Below are positions 8,210-16,317 of a stretch of 32,677 nucleotides of DNA, one piece after another (positions within the stretch are counted from its first letter, which is position 1; each line of letters opens with the position of its first letter). Made by a program: the position numbers and the translations under genes. Below the pieces are notes generated by a model. It worked only from the letters and a program-made list of their open reading frames with translations. It ran no database searches and was not told the origin of the DNA. The stretch is from Candidatus Bathyarchaeota archaeon BA1 (GTDB taxonomy: Archaea; Thermoproteota; Bathyarchaeia; Bathyarchaeales; Bathyarchaeaceae), in contig LIHJ01000072.1 of assembly GCA_001399805.1 (NCBI GenBank), forward strand, positions 1 through 32,677, in the 5' to 3' direction.

Positions 8210-8632
8210 ATGAGGATCAACGAAGTGGAGGAGTTCCTGGGAAAGCGGGAGCATGTTAAGGTGGCATACCTTTTCGGCTCTTACGCTCAAGGCAGGGAGG
8301 GGCCTTTGAGCGATGTTGACATAGCTGTCTTGCTGGATGAGAGTTTGAGCGAGTCGGAGAGGATTGATTTAAGGCTTAGGTTGATAGCGGAGATTTCCGC
8401 AATTTTGGGGATTATGGAGGCGGACAAGCTTGATGTAATAGTTATGAACGATGCTCCAATAAACTTAAATTACGAGATCATAAAAAATGGAAGAACCCTT
8501 CTTGTAAAGGATTTGGAACATAAGATAAAAACGGAATCAAAAATTCTTTCTAAATACTTGGATAGAAGATACTATGAAAGGAGAGGGTTAAACGAGTTTT
8601 TGGAGAAAATACTCAAGAGAGAGGAGCTATGA
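8210..8632 (+). CDS. mntA: MntA-type minimal nucleotidyltransferase (antitoxin of a HepT-MntA pair)
   Basis: A 140-residue MNT-fold protein. The catalytic signature is GSYAQG followed by SDVDIAVL, with the GSxxxG and DxD metal-binding residues kept, and a third acidic position in KLDVIVMND. In characterised HepT-MntA pairs the nucleotidyltransferase neutralises the HEPN RNase by AMPylating the tyrosine of its RNxxxHxY motif. I chose ATG 8210 over the more distal start at 8132 because GGTGA lies 5-6 nt upstream and the N-terminal extension looks non-conserved. It overlaps the HEPN gene by 4 nt (ATGA), consistent with translational coupling. The C-terminus is lysine-rich and longer than in the minimal members. 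Confidence 0.88.
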   Translation: MRINEVEEFLGKREHVKVAYLFGSYAQGREGPLSDVDIAVLLDESLSESERIDLRLRLIAEISAILGIMEADKLDVIVMNDAPINLNYEIIKNGRTLLVKDLEHKIKTESKILSKYLDRRYYERRGLNEFLEKILKREEL

Positions 8633-9093
8633 AAGAGAAAGAAAGGATATTGCTTAAGCTTAGAAATATGAAGAAGTATGTAGATTTCTTAAAATCTCAA
8701 AGAAAGGTAAACGAAGAGAAGTTGAAAAAAGATTATTTATTGAAAAGTGCCATAGAAAGGAACTTCCACATTGCTTTAGAGTCTGTTTTCGATATAGGAG
8801 AGATGATTATTTCGATTAAAGAATTTAGGAAGCCAGAGGATTATAAGGAGGTTATAGAGATCCTTGGCGAAGAGGGGATTTTGCCAAAGGAATTTGCCGA
8901 AAGGTTTGCTCCGGCTGCGGGCTTCAGGAACATTTTGGTTCATAGATATGCAGAGGTAAAGTTAAGCCAACTTTATAGGCATCTTCAAGAGGACTTGGAG
9001 GATTTCGATTTTTTTGCTAAGTGCATAGCCGAATTTGCTAAAAAGCTAGATAACCCTTATCCTCTTGGGTGCAGTTTTTACAAAAAACTATAG
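8629..9093 (+). CDS. hepT: HepT-type HEPN RNase toxin
   Basis: A 154-residue all-helical HEPN protein with the catalytic motif RNILVHRY (RNxxxHxY) at about residues 101-108. These proteins act as RNases, and the motif tyrosine is the site modified by the partner MntA. The upstream helix (NFHIALESVFDIGEMI) and the segment before the motif (ILPKEFAERFAPAAGFRN) are typical of the family. ATG 8629 overlaps the mntA stop, giving the usual bicistronic toxin-antitoxin layout. The frame is intact. The codons are AT-rich compared with the next, GC-richer copy, suggesting separate acquisitions. Confidence 0.9.
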   Translation: MKEKERILLKLRNMKKYVDFLKSQRKVNEEKLKKDYLLKSAIERNFHIALESVFDIGEMIISIKEFRKPEDYKEVIEILGEEGILPKEFAERFAPAAGFRNILVHRYAEVKLSQLYRHLQEDLEDFDFFAKCIAEFAKKLDNPYPLGCSFYKKL

Positions 9094-9110
9094 GACGATT
9101 CAAAGCTGTT

Positions 9111-9248
9111 TATGACTGTTTCGCAAATGAGACAGGCATGCGTATCCTGTCCAAGATGGGGTCGTGTGAGGAGAAGGCCCTATTAAGGAAGGCCCTCAGG
9201 GTATCCAAGGTAACATTGTTAAGTCTATGTCCCAAACTTGCAGAATAG
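9111..9248 (+). other. Short ORF fragment between the two HepT-MntA modules
   Basis: The plus frame reads VYDCFANETGMRILSKMGS, then KALLRKALRVSKVTLLSLC, and ends at a stop. It looks protein-like but has no convincing start or family. It may be a relic of a gene once lying between the modules. Confidence 0.25.
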
Positions 9249-9318
9249 CGGGCTCTTATGAGTCATTTAAACTTAGTTGGGGTCCGCTGGCCGAAGGGTT
9301 ATTATAATTCGATGGCTC

Positions 9319-9738
9319 ATGGAAAGAGGGGAGTCTGGCTTGGGCAAACTTGAGGAGTTGCGTGAGAGCCTTTCAAAGGATGAGAATGTGCTGTTGGCTT
9401 ACGTGTTTGGCTCTCGAGCTAGGGGTGAGGCTATAGAGGATAGTGACATTGACGTGGCCGTCCTCCTCAAGGATGAATCATGGGAGGCTGTGAGTAGGCT
9501 TGTGGGCGCGGTAGCCACTGCACTGAAGGTGAACGTAGAAAGGGTGGATATAGTGAACCTAGCGAGGGTCGACACCATCCTTAAGCTTTCGGTGCTAACG
9601 GAGGGCATAAAGCTAGTTGACAGGGGTGCCCTTGAGGATGCCCTCTATGAGGAGGTGTGCAATAAGCTTCCAGAGGCCTACTGGCTACTTTCCTCTCACT
9701 TGAATGAAAGCATGAACCCCATACGAAGGGAGTATTGA
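9319..9738 (+). CDS. mntA: Second MntA-type nucleotidyltransferase
   Basis: A 139-residue MNT protein with the signature GSRARG followed by SDIDVAVLL and a downstream VERVDIVNL strand that carries the third acidic residue. I start it at ATG 9319; the frame is open further upstream but the added residues look random. The gene is GC-richer and clearly divergent from the copy at 8210. Its TGA overlaps a TTG start of a HEPN gene (TTGA at 9735-9738), the same 4-nt coupling as in the first pair. The open frame and kept active site suggest it is functional even though its partner is broken. Confidence 0.85.
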   Translation: MERGESGLGKLEELRESLSKDENVLLAYVFGSRARGEAIEDSDIDVAVLLKDESWEAVSRLVGAVATALKVNVERVDIVNLARVDTILKLSVLTEGIKLVDRGALEDALYEEVCNKLPEAYWLLSSHLNESMNPIRREY

Positions 9739-10147
9739 TCAGTAAGCTCACGGCACTAGACGAGGAGATCAGTGTTCTTAAAACACACGTGCTGGGCAAG
9801 CCTCCTCACCAGGTCGTTGGGGTCCCCTACTTAAAAGGGTGCTGAGAGACTCCATGAGGGTGGCTATAGAGTCCATGATTGACATATGCAGGCACATAGT
9901 TGCATCCATGAAGCTGGGGGTGGTTAGGGAATACAAAGACTATCCCGCAAAGCTGAGCGAGATGGACTTGTTGCCCAACGATTTAAGCGCGAAACTCGTG
10001 GATTACGCCAAGCTAAGGAACATGATCGTACATGGATATGGCGAAATAGACTTCAACCTCCTGTATGATAAAGCCCTCGAACTCACCAATACGGTAGCTC
10101 CACCATTTAGAGAGCACATCACTAAGTTAATTCAAGGTCTAATTTAG
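9735..10147 (+). pseudogene. hepT: Second HepT-type HEPN toxin, frameshifted in an A-run
   Basis: From TTG 9735 the frame reads LISKLTALDEEISVLKTHVL, then VVGVPYLK, and reaches TGA near 9844. Changing the run of four A at 9833-9836 to five would continue it into the open frame RVLRDSMRVAIESMIDICRH, and then RNMIVHGY, the HEPN RNxxxHxY motif, to the end at 10147. The full protein would be about 137 residues. The catalytic motif is perfect, so the lesion is recent or a sequencing error. Internal starts (GTG 9839, ATG 9854) could still yield a truncated HEPN protein that keeps the motif. Confidence 0.8.
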
Positions 10148-10686
10148 AGCAGAACTCTATCTCTCACTAATAAGCTGGAGAATGTGGACCCTACGTGTTC
10201 TTAATTGGTTGACGAGATAATGACGTTGCGGAGCTTTAGCAGCATAGCCATGATAGTGACCGTTGACATAGCCATAGATCGTTTCCACTTTACAGCAACT
10301 TCATTCTCAAAGAGCCTAGGTGGTGGTTTAAGGAGAAAGATGCTTATAGTGATTGTTTACCTAACCGTCGTGTCAATAAGTAGGTGGGTGGAGGGTTTTC
10401 CGTGGGAACTATGGTGCAAAGTTTCCTGAAAGAGATTAAGAGCAAATAACGCAAGCATGGGTTTGCGATTACGCGCGCGCTATCAACCGAGGAAAAAGAC
10501 CTTGGCGATTTCTTAATAGCAACGATAGCATGAGCGAATCCACTTAAAGTTTTGAAGCCTCTGTGACCGAAGTTCGGTTTTTTCAATGAAATTATACTCA
10601 ATTTTCTTGGGCATGTTTTAGGGAGCATTGATGACGGTAAGTAGCTGTGCACCGAGATAAAGGTCACGTTTAAAGTAGGCTCTTTT
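10148..10686. other. Region of gene debris, no intact gene
   Basis: Short protein-like stretches appear in changing plus frames (MVQSFLKEIKSK; HGFAITRALSTEEKDLGDF; KFGFFNEIILNFLGHVLG; IKVTFKVGS), each ended by stops. None reaches recognisable length or has a start with a ribosome binding site. It is most likely decayed coding sequence. Confidence 0.4.
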
Positions 10687-11072
10687 CTATTTTGAATGTT
10701 TTCCATTTAAGCATATGGCGATGTTGTTGAGAACCTCCCTCCCGATTAGAACCTCTTCTGATATGAACTCTAGTCTTGGAATGAATACTCGAATGGGTTG
10801 GAGCTATAGAATTTTTTTCTTTCGTCGGCTTTCCACCCGATTCCTTCACAAGCCAAGCATTAGCTCGATATAACTCCAGGAACCACTTGACCGAAAACTT
10901 CAATTTCATCCTTGTCATCAGGATCTATTCCCTCGAAATATAGAATGATCTTTTCATTAGGAAGGAGCCCACCATCAAAGCCCGTGTCCACCATGGCCCG
11001 ACCAGCTTTTAGTTGCTAACCATTGCTTAAGAGCCTTGCGCGCAAGTGTAATATATCAGATCCTTCGGTCAT
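10687..11072 (-). pseudogene. Relic of a clan AA (retropepsin-like) aspartic protease
   Basis: From ATG 11072 on the minus strand the frame reads DILHLRARLLSNG, a TAG at 11018-11016, then KAGRAMVDTGFDGGLLPN, with the DTG catalytic triad followed by the usual hydrophobic run. It continues to FGQVVPGVISS and a TAA. In another frame the C-terminal half appears as PIRVFIPRLEFISEEVLIGR followed by EVLNNIAICLNGK, the 'iGre.Ln...i.l.G' ending of small archaeal clan AA proteases. One nonsense codon, a second stop and at least one frameshift make this a genuine pseudogene rather than a single sequencing error. Intact members are about 110-130 residues. Confidence 0.65.
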
Positions 11073-11368
11073 CAATTTCTGATAAGCTGATTTAGCTATT
11101 GTCATATAGGCTACCACCGTAAGGTTGGTCAGAGATAATGATTACTTAGAAAAGCTTTAAAATGAGTGATTGAGTTACATAAGTTGCCTCTTTTCCCTCC
11201 TTAAATCTTGACAAACTTCTTGCAAATTGCTTAAGCTTTTCTAACCCCTTGACCCTTAATGGTAACTCCACAATTTATGCACGCATCACAAGGCTGATTC
11301 CAATTGGTTTCAGTTGATGCTTCATCGCTTATAGCCCTGCAGCTAAACTCTACAAGCGGCGATAAATG
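11073..11368. other. Intergenic stretch with possible small relics
   Basis: No secure gene. On the minus strand a 42-residue frame starting at a GTG (VELPLRVKGLEKLKQFARSL) has a helical, antitoxin-like look. A second frame contains PCDACINCG, like half of a zinc ribbon. Neither has a clear ribosome binding site, and both could be remnants associated with the protease relic downstream. Confidence 0.3.
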
Positions 11369-11638
11369 CTAACCTATTGGGTGAAGCAGGGTATAGAGGA
11401 GAATCCATGAGACAAGCCATGTGAGGAAGTAGGCTCCTATCCCCACCGTGACCAGCTTGGAGGGCTTCTCCACCTTGGGACCAAACCACCGCCTAAGAAT
11501 ATGACCAGTGAGGAGGTAAACCAGCATCCCCAGCGACAAGCCCGTTAAGAAGCTTTGAACGCCGAGGGCAACGCAGATCAAAGCCGCGAGGATGCCCAGG
11601 CCAACCCGACTCCAATAGATCACGGTTAGGAGTTTCAT
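11369..11638 (-). CDS. EMC6-like (Rab5ip family) small membrane protein
   Basis: About 89 residues with three hydrophobic segments: IYWSRVGLGILAALICVALG, SFLTGLSLGMLVYLLTG, and VGIGAYFLTWLVSWILLYTL. The order, the short polar linker between TM2 and TM3, and the ending 'tyFltWl.sWilLYtLlh' resemble EMC6/Rab5ip proteins. EMC6 is a core subunit of the eukaryotic ER membrane protein insertase, and archaeal EMC6-like proteins are thought to act with Oxa1-type insertases. I prefer ATG 11638 because AGGTGGAG lies 6-7 nt upstream; a GTG at 11650 is also open. The call rests on overall pattern, not on a catalytic motif. Confidence 0.6.
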   Translation of the reverse strand: MKLLTVIYWSRVGLGILAALICVALGVQSFLTGLSLGMLVYLLTGHILRRWFGPKVEKPSKLVTVGIGAYFLTWLVSWILLYTLLHPIG

Positions 11639-11784
11639 GACAAGCTCCACCTAGATGATTTTGCCCGCCTCTCCATCTTCTGCTTCAATTCCACATTTAA
11701 GGTTGTCTGCCAATTATACTAGGGCTCTCTTTTGGGAACTGAGAAGGGGACGGTAAAAATGGGGAATAGTCTCTACGCCAGGGG

Positions 11785-12021
11785 CTATCCACACTTAATG
11801 CAGAATTTTGCTGGTGGCTTACTCTTCCAGCCGCATCGGGGACACTCCTTCTCCCTTAGCGGTGGGGGTGTTGGAGGAGGCGTTTTGCTTTCAATAAGAG
11901 GCCACACCTTCCCATCAGGGCTAAATACAATATCAGTGACTTCTCCAACAATTGTGGTGTCTGCAGCGATGACCAACTTCTTCTTCAAATCCTCCCGCTT
12001 GAAGAATTCCTTCTTCTCCAT
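11785..12021 (-). CDS. PRC-barrel domain protein with C-terminal zinc ribbon
   Basis: About 78 residues. The first 45 (KKLVIAADTTIVGEVTDIVF, then SPDGKVWPLIESK) form a PRC-barrel-like beta domain, found in archaeal proteins linked to RNA or cell-division functions. After a proline-rich linker comes a C-terminal zinc ribbon, CPRCG then CIKCG. ATG 12021 is preferred over TTG 12036 because GGAGAG lies about 7 nt upstream. The upstream region carries nested inverted repeats at 12050-12113 that could regulate it. It is transcribed divergently from the NFACT gene. Confidence 0.75.
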   Translation of the reverse strand: MEKKEFFKREDLKKKLVIAADTTIVGEVTDIVFSPDGKVWPLIESKTPPPTPPPLREKECPRCGWKSKPPAKFCIKCG

Positions 12022-12049
12022 GAGGAATCTCTCCAAAGGCCCACTTTAT

Positions 12050-12113
12050 GATAATTTGAGGCTAAACTTATTAATGGACAAACCTCAAATTATCCATTAA
12101 TAATAATTTGAGG
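12050..12113. promoter_or_regulatory. Nested inverted and direct repeats in a divergent promoter region
   Basis: GATAATTTGAGG (12050-12061) is mirrored perfectly by CCTCAAATTATC (12083-12094) and repeated directly as ATAATTTGAGG (12103-12113). A second perfect pair, TTATTAATGG (12068-12077) and CCATTAATAA (12094-12103), interleaves with it. The cluster lies 29 bp upstream of the PRC-barrel start and 132 bp upstream of the NFACT start. It is a candidate operator for one or both genes. Confidence 0.6.
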
Positions 12114-12244
12114 ACATAAGAAAAACTTAACATCTTCATTGACGCTAAAAAACTTCTCCATACGAAAAGCCTAAAACACGATGAAAGCTTTTCTTCGTTA
12201 AAAAATGTTTAAAGGGTCCAAGTCCTCACCTTCTGAGGGGAAGC

Positions 12245-14254
12245 ATGTTGAAGGAGGAAATGACGAGCTTCGACATAGCGGCGCTGACCCCCGAACTTAA
12301 TCGGGCAGTTAAGGGCGCCCATATCAATAACATTTATCAAATTGGTCCCCTCACTATACTTTTGAAGCTCCATCGATCAGGTCAGCCCCCCCTTCACCTA
12401 CTTATAGAGGCTGGAAAACGACTCCACCTAACCTCATATGCTCTTAAGAAGCCTCTGAAGCCCCCAGCCTTTTGCATGGCCCTTCGAAAATACCTCAGAA
12501 ACGGTAAGGTTGGGGGGATTCAGCAGCACGAGTTTGAGCGGGTCATTATCATTAAGGTCAATACCAGAGAAGGTGAATTTCAGCTCATATCAGAACTTTT
12601 TGGCGACGGAAACATCATCCTCGTAAGCCCACAAGACAAGATTCTCCAAGCCCTAACCTACCGAAGGATGCGGGACCGAAACATTCTACGAGATGAGGTC
12701 TTCCAGCATGCCCCATCGAGTGGAAAGAACCCCTTATCGCTTAGCCGTCAAGACTTTGGTGATACAAGACGATTGGGGGACTTACAAATCGTGAGGGCCC
12801 TCACGAAATTCCTAAGCATTGGTGGGCTCTACGCTGAGGAAATTCTCCTTCGTGCACACATTGACAAAAATGTTCCGTGTGAAGGCCTCACGGAAGAGGA
12901 GATGGACAAAATTTTCGATCAACTTCACCAAATTATCTCCATTATCAAGGCTGAACGCATAGAACCTTGCATCATAATTGATGAGGAGGGCGAGTGGATT
13001 GACGTAGTCCCTCTTCCCCTAAAAAGATACGCTGGCTTCAAGCAGAAAATGTATAAGGCCTTCAACGAGGCCCTCGATGAATACTACACCGAAACGACTT
13101 TGAAGGAGAGGGTGGCTGAGACCGCCAAAGAAGTTGAGCTGAAGTTGGAAAAGCAGCAAAGGGTTCTTCAAAGTCAACAAAAGGCCTTGGAGGAGTCGAG
13201 GGAGAAGATCCAACGAAACAGAAGCGTTGGCGACACGATCTTCACACACCTTGGCGAGCTTCAGCTCCTCCTTCAAAGGATACTGGATGAGAAAAGGGAT
13301 GGGAAGCCATGGCACCAAATAATCTTAAACCTTGAAAAGGAGAGGGAAGCAGGACATGCCCCCGCCATCCATTTTCATTCACTAGAGACCGAACGCTTAA
13401 CCCTCCATGTTTCGGTGGAAAACCTAGTTTTCCCACTTGACCTTCGTAAATCTATTCAAGCTAATGCAGCAGATTACTACACAAAGGCGAAGAGGGCTGA
13501 GAGGAAGCTGAGGGGCATCGAGGAGGCCTTGCGAGAAACCCAAACCAAGATTCAAGAGCTGCGGCAGCGATGGACCAAACAAGTGGAGGAAACCCGAAAA
13601 ACCCCGATGAAACCGAGGAGAAGGGAATGGTATGAAAAATTCCGATGGTTCCGATCATCTGACGGCTTTCTGGTGGTTGGAGGAAGGGATGCGACAACCA
13701 ATGAGATCCTCGTCAAGAAACACATGGAGCCTAACGACATCGTTTTTCATGCCGACATCCCGGGCGCTCCCTTCGTATTGATTAAAACCGAGAGAAAAGT
13801 CCCACCTGAACAAACGATGAGGGAAGCCGCTCAGTTGGCAGCCTCCTACTCCCGAGCCTGGCGAGAATCGTTAGGCGCCGTCGACGTCTATTGGGTTTCC
13901 CCTCAACAGGTGAGCAAGACTCCGCCCCCAGGTCAATACTTAAAAAAAGGGACATTCATGATCCATGGATCAAAAAGTTACGTTCGAAACGTCCCATTGC
14001 GGGTTGCCATTGGAATTAAGACCGAAGAAGCGCAGATGATTATCATTGGGGGACCCGTGGAGGCAATCTCTAAGCAAACGAACACCTACATTGAGATAAC
14101 CCCTGGGGAGCAAGCGAGCGCCAAGCTTGCCAAGCAAATACAGCACCTATTGACTAAAAGGGCTCCTAAGGCTCTGCAGGAAGAGGTTCTCGGAACCCCT
14201 CTGGATGAAATACAAAGATTCATACCCTTAGGCAGAGGGTCCATCAAATTTTGA
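12245..14254 (+). CDS. rqcH: NFACT-family protein, archaeal Rqc2/NEMF homologue
   Basis: A 669-residue NFACT protein, the archaeal counterpart of bacterial RqcH and eukaryotic Rqc2/NEMF, which bind the peptidyl-tRNA on stalled large ribosomal subunits and direct tailing of the nascent chain. Order: NFACT-N (MTSFDIAALTPELNRAVKGA onward), a central coiled coil (about 290-350 and 410-450, rich in E/K/Q/R), and the NFACT-R domain (WYEKFRWFRSSDGFLVVGGR, then DIVFHADIPGAPFVLIKTE and YLKKGTFMIHG). Start ATG 12245 follows GAGGGG by 4 nt; ATG 12260 also has GGAGG directly before it. A TTTAAAG TATA-like box sits at about 12208-12214. The frame is intact across 2 kb. Confidence 0.93.
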   Translation: MLKEEMTSFDIAALTPELNRAVKGAHINNIYQIGPLTILLKLHRSGQPPLHLLIEAGKRLHLTSYALKKPLKPPAFCMALRKYLRNGKVGGIQQHEFERVIIIKVNTREGEFQLISELFGDGNIILVSPQDKILQALTYRRMRDRNILRDEVFQHAPSSGKNPLSLSRQDFGDTRRLGDLQIVRALTKFLSIGGLYAEEILLRAHIDKNVPCEGLTEEEMDKIFDQLHQIISIIKAERIEPCIIIDEEGEWIDVVPLPLKRYAGFKQKMYKAFNEALDEYYTETTLKERVAETAKEVELKLEKQQRVLQSQQKALEESREKIQRNRSVGDTIFTHLGELQLLLQRILDEKRDGKPWHQIILNLEKEREAGHAPAIHFHSLETERLTLHVSVENLVFPLDLRKSIQANAADYYTKAKRAERKLRGIEEALRETQTKIQELRQRWTKQVEETRKTPMKPRRREWYEKFRWFRSSDGFLVVGGRDATTNEILVKKHMEPNDIVFHADIPGAPFVLIKTERKVPPEQTMREAAQLAASYSRAWRESLGAVDVYWVSPQQVSKTPPPGQYLKKGTFMIHGSKSYVRNVPLRVAIGIKTEEAQMIIIGGPVEAISKQTNTYIEITPGEQASAKLAKQIQHLLTKRAPKALQEEVLGTPLDEIQRFIPLGRGSIKF

Positions 14255-14443
14255 CGTTTGTGAATTACCCCTAAGAGTGGGTCACCCGAGGAGAAGGACG
14301 CTGGGTGTACTTGAGTGTTGGGAAGCCATCGCGTGAGTTGTGGGTCAGGGAGATTCTCAGCCAATCTTTAATTCATATTCTGTTGGGTTCGCCTAATTCT
14401 TCACTGCATTCTTAGTGGCGGGTAGTGAGCGGCCAGCATTTCT

Positions 14444-14479
14444 GTTCTAACATGTGGAACATTCCGTTCTAAAATGTGG
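14444..14479. repeat. Two direct repeats 22 bp apart, possible operator
   Basis: GTTCTAACATGTGG (14444-14457) and GTTCTAAAATGTGG (14466-14479) differ at one base and are spaced two helical turns apart. They sit just upstream of an AT-rich segment (ATTAAATA) and about 40 bp before ATG 14521. This is compatible with a regulator binding tandem sites; the gene behind it is now broken. Confidence 0.45.
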
Positions 14480-14520
14480 CATTAAATACGGGTTTATGTC
14501 TATTAAGAGATGATTGCAAA

Positions 14521-15208
14521 TGACGGGGTTAAACTACCGCTGGGTTTTGCGGCGCGTCGTGGGGATAGCGTTGGCTCTGCAACATATGCTTCCAACAATT
14601 TCGGTGATACTCAATCCGCTTCTTTACATAATGTTTGCCCCCTCGGGCTCTATGTCTTGCTAGGCTTGCCGTGGTCCCCCTAAAATACATACCTGACCCC
14701 TTTAGACCAAGAGAGAGCCTATACTGGCTAACATATGAAATTAGTTTCCTTCACCCCTCTGTTTGCCGCTGTCAACGTGCTGACCATAATCGGCTTCCTT
14801 TCTTCCACGTTAGCCTTTAGCCGGTGGCTTTCAAGTAGGGGTAAAAAATTGTTGACGAGTAAGGCGTATAGGTATGTGAGACACCCACAATATGCCGGGT
14901 TAATATTGGGTACCTTGGGACTGACTGTTTTGAGCGGTAGGCCTGTCTCAATGATTGGCTGGCTGACACTCGTCGCTGGCTGTCTTATTCTGGGAAGCAT
15001 GGAGGAAAGGGAGATGTTGACAAAGATTGGTGGAGAATATGACAATTATATGCGTAGCACAGCGTTTATGATCCCGTTTTTGAAAATAGAGAGCCGCACT
15101 TTGTCTTTACAGAAACCATCGCGTTACCTCATTGTGATAGGAGTTTATACCTTATTGGTGGTCTTTGTAATGTTCTTTCTACGCGCCCACGCGTACTCTT
15201 TGAGATAA
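14521..15208 (+). pseudogene. Isoprenylcysteine/phospholipid methyltransferase-like membrane protein, frameshifted
   Basis: The last 157 residues (ATG 14735 to 15208) are an open ICMT/PEMT-like domain: the cofactor-binding signature YRYVRHPQYAGLIL, the acidic EEREMLTKIGGEYDNYMRST, and three to four hydrophobic segments. Coding-like sequence extends upstream: ATG 14521 gives LNYRWVLRRVVGIALALQHM to LLYIMFAP, then GLYVLLGLPWSP and LKYIPDPFRPRESLYWLTY, each in a different frame. The breaks fall at C-runs 14638-14642 and 14676-14680 (five C where six would keep the frame) and near 14731. The full protein would be about 228 residues. The C-terminal part might still be made alone, though no ribosome binding site precedes 14735. 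Confidence 0.7.
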
Positions 15209-15727
15209 CACCTATACTTACCTTACAAGATTCAACCAAGGGTAGAAGATTTTTCATGAAAGTGCATGAATGTCCTCGTGCTGAAATAGTGGCAATTACT
15301 TAGGAGTAGTCCTGACTTTACGTTTCTCTTGTGACTGAGGTTAAGCCATCTTGTCAGTACGAGAGAAAAAGACTCCACCGACCGTATAAGAAAAGAAGGA
15401 AAGCCGCGATTATAGACGAATAGAGAATTAATGGAGGGCCGTCTCCATTTCTTCGTTTCAACTTCGTAAGTAGAATTGTGAAAGGGATGTGATAGAACTG
15501 GCCTATCGAGTAGAGGGATAGGTTGACGCGCGCTCATTCAAATTCGTAAGTTGGTACCGTTTAAACCGTTTTAACCTTTCTCTTAAAGGAATATAAGCTT
15601 CAATTATCTTTCCTTTTGCTACAATGTCGGTTGCTATTATTAAAGAAAAGTTTCACAAACCTTCTGGCAGATTTGAATAACAGTTTAATAGACCTTCCAA
15701 TCAATTCTATGGGGAGGTTAGTTGGCC
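15209..15727. other. Intergenic stretch with possible decayed coding sequence
   Basis: No intact gene in about 520 bases. A plus frame with stops reads VTEVKPSCQYERKRLHRPYK, then RRKAAIIDE, vaguely like a DNA-binding or transposase N-terminus, but I cannot support an assignment. The TATA-like TTTAATAG near 15684 and GGGGAGGT at 15711-15718 belong to the CBS gene that follows. Confidence 0.4.
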
Positions 15728-16309
15728 ATGGCTGAGATGGGGATTAGGGCGCGGATGTTGGTTAAGGATGTGATGCATAGTCCGGTCATCACCATTGATG
15801 AGGATGAGCCGGTTAATAAAGCAGCCCAGCTTATGGACCAGCACAACCTGGGATGCATCATTGTAATCAGTAAACAAGGGAAACCCCTGGGCATCATAAC
15901 GGAGAGGGACCTTGTCACGAGGGTTTTGGCTAAGAACACGCGGCCAAGCAAACTAACCGCTAAAGAGGTGATGACCTCACCCCTCATCACCGTGGACCCG
16001 GATGAAACCCTGAGTGAAGCCGCTCGAAGGATGAGTCGGCTCAACATTCGAAGGCTGGGCGTCATGTATAAGAGGAACCTCGTTGGGATCATCTCCAGCA
16101 GGGATATCCTGGCCATCACACCCGAGCTGATCGAAATCATACAGGAGAGGGCCCGCATTGAAAGGGAAATCGTGGTAGGCGAGGCTCCGGAATCTCCTCC
16201 TTTAGCAGGGTATTGTGATCAATGTGGACTCTGGTCAGACGCCCTGAGAGAGATAGAGGGTAGCTTCCTCTGCGAGGAATGTCAAGCAGAGCTTAAGGCT
16301 GAATATTAA
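15728..16309 (+). CDS. Two-CBS-domain protein with C-terminal zinc ribbon
   Basis: About 193 residues. CBS 1 (VKDVMHSPVITIDEDEPVNK to GIITERDLV) and CBS 2 (AKEVMTSPLITVDPDETLSE to GIISSRDIL) form one Bateman module, which usually senses adenosyl nucleotides. A linker helix leads to a C-terminal zinc ribbon, CDQCG then CEECQ. I start it at ATG 15728, 9 nt after GGAGGT, rather than at TTG 15722. The frame is intact. It heads three consecutive co-oriented CBS genes, of which only this one is undamaged. The target regulated by the module is not evident from the sequence. Confidence 0.88.
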   Translation: MAEMGIRARMLVKDVMHSPVITIDEDEPVNKAAQLMDQHNLGCIIVISKQGKPLGIITERDLVTRVLAKNTRPSKLTAKEVMTSPLITVDPDETLSEAARRMSRLNIRRLGVMYKRNLVGIISSRDILAITPELIEIIQERARIEREIVVGEAPESPPLAGYCDQCGLWSDALREIEGSFLCEECQAELKAEY

Positions 16310-16317
16310 GAGGTCGA

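Noticed and set aside
10344..10706. Minus-strand 120-residue ORF
   Set aside because: No recognisable motif, serine- and proline-rich; overlaps the end of the protease relic and the debris in plus frames.
15232..15537. Minus-strand 101-residue ORF
   Set aside because: No ribosome binding site and an unlikely composition; plus-frame fragments look at least as coding.
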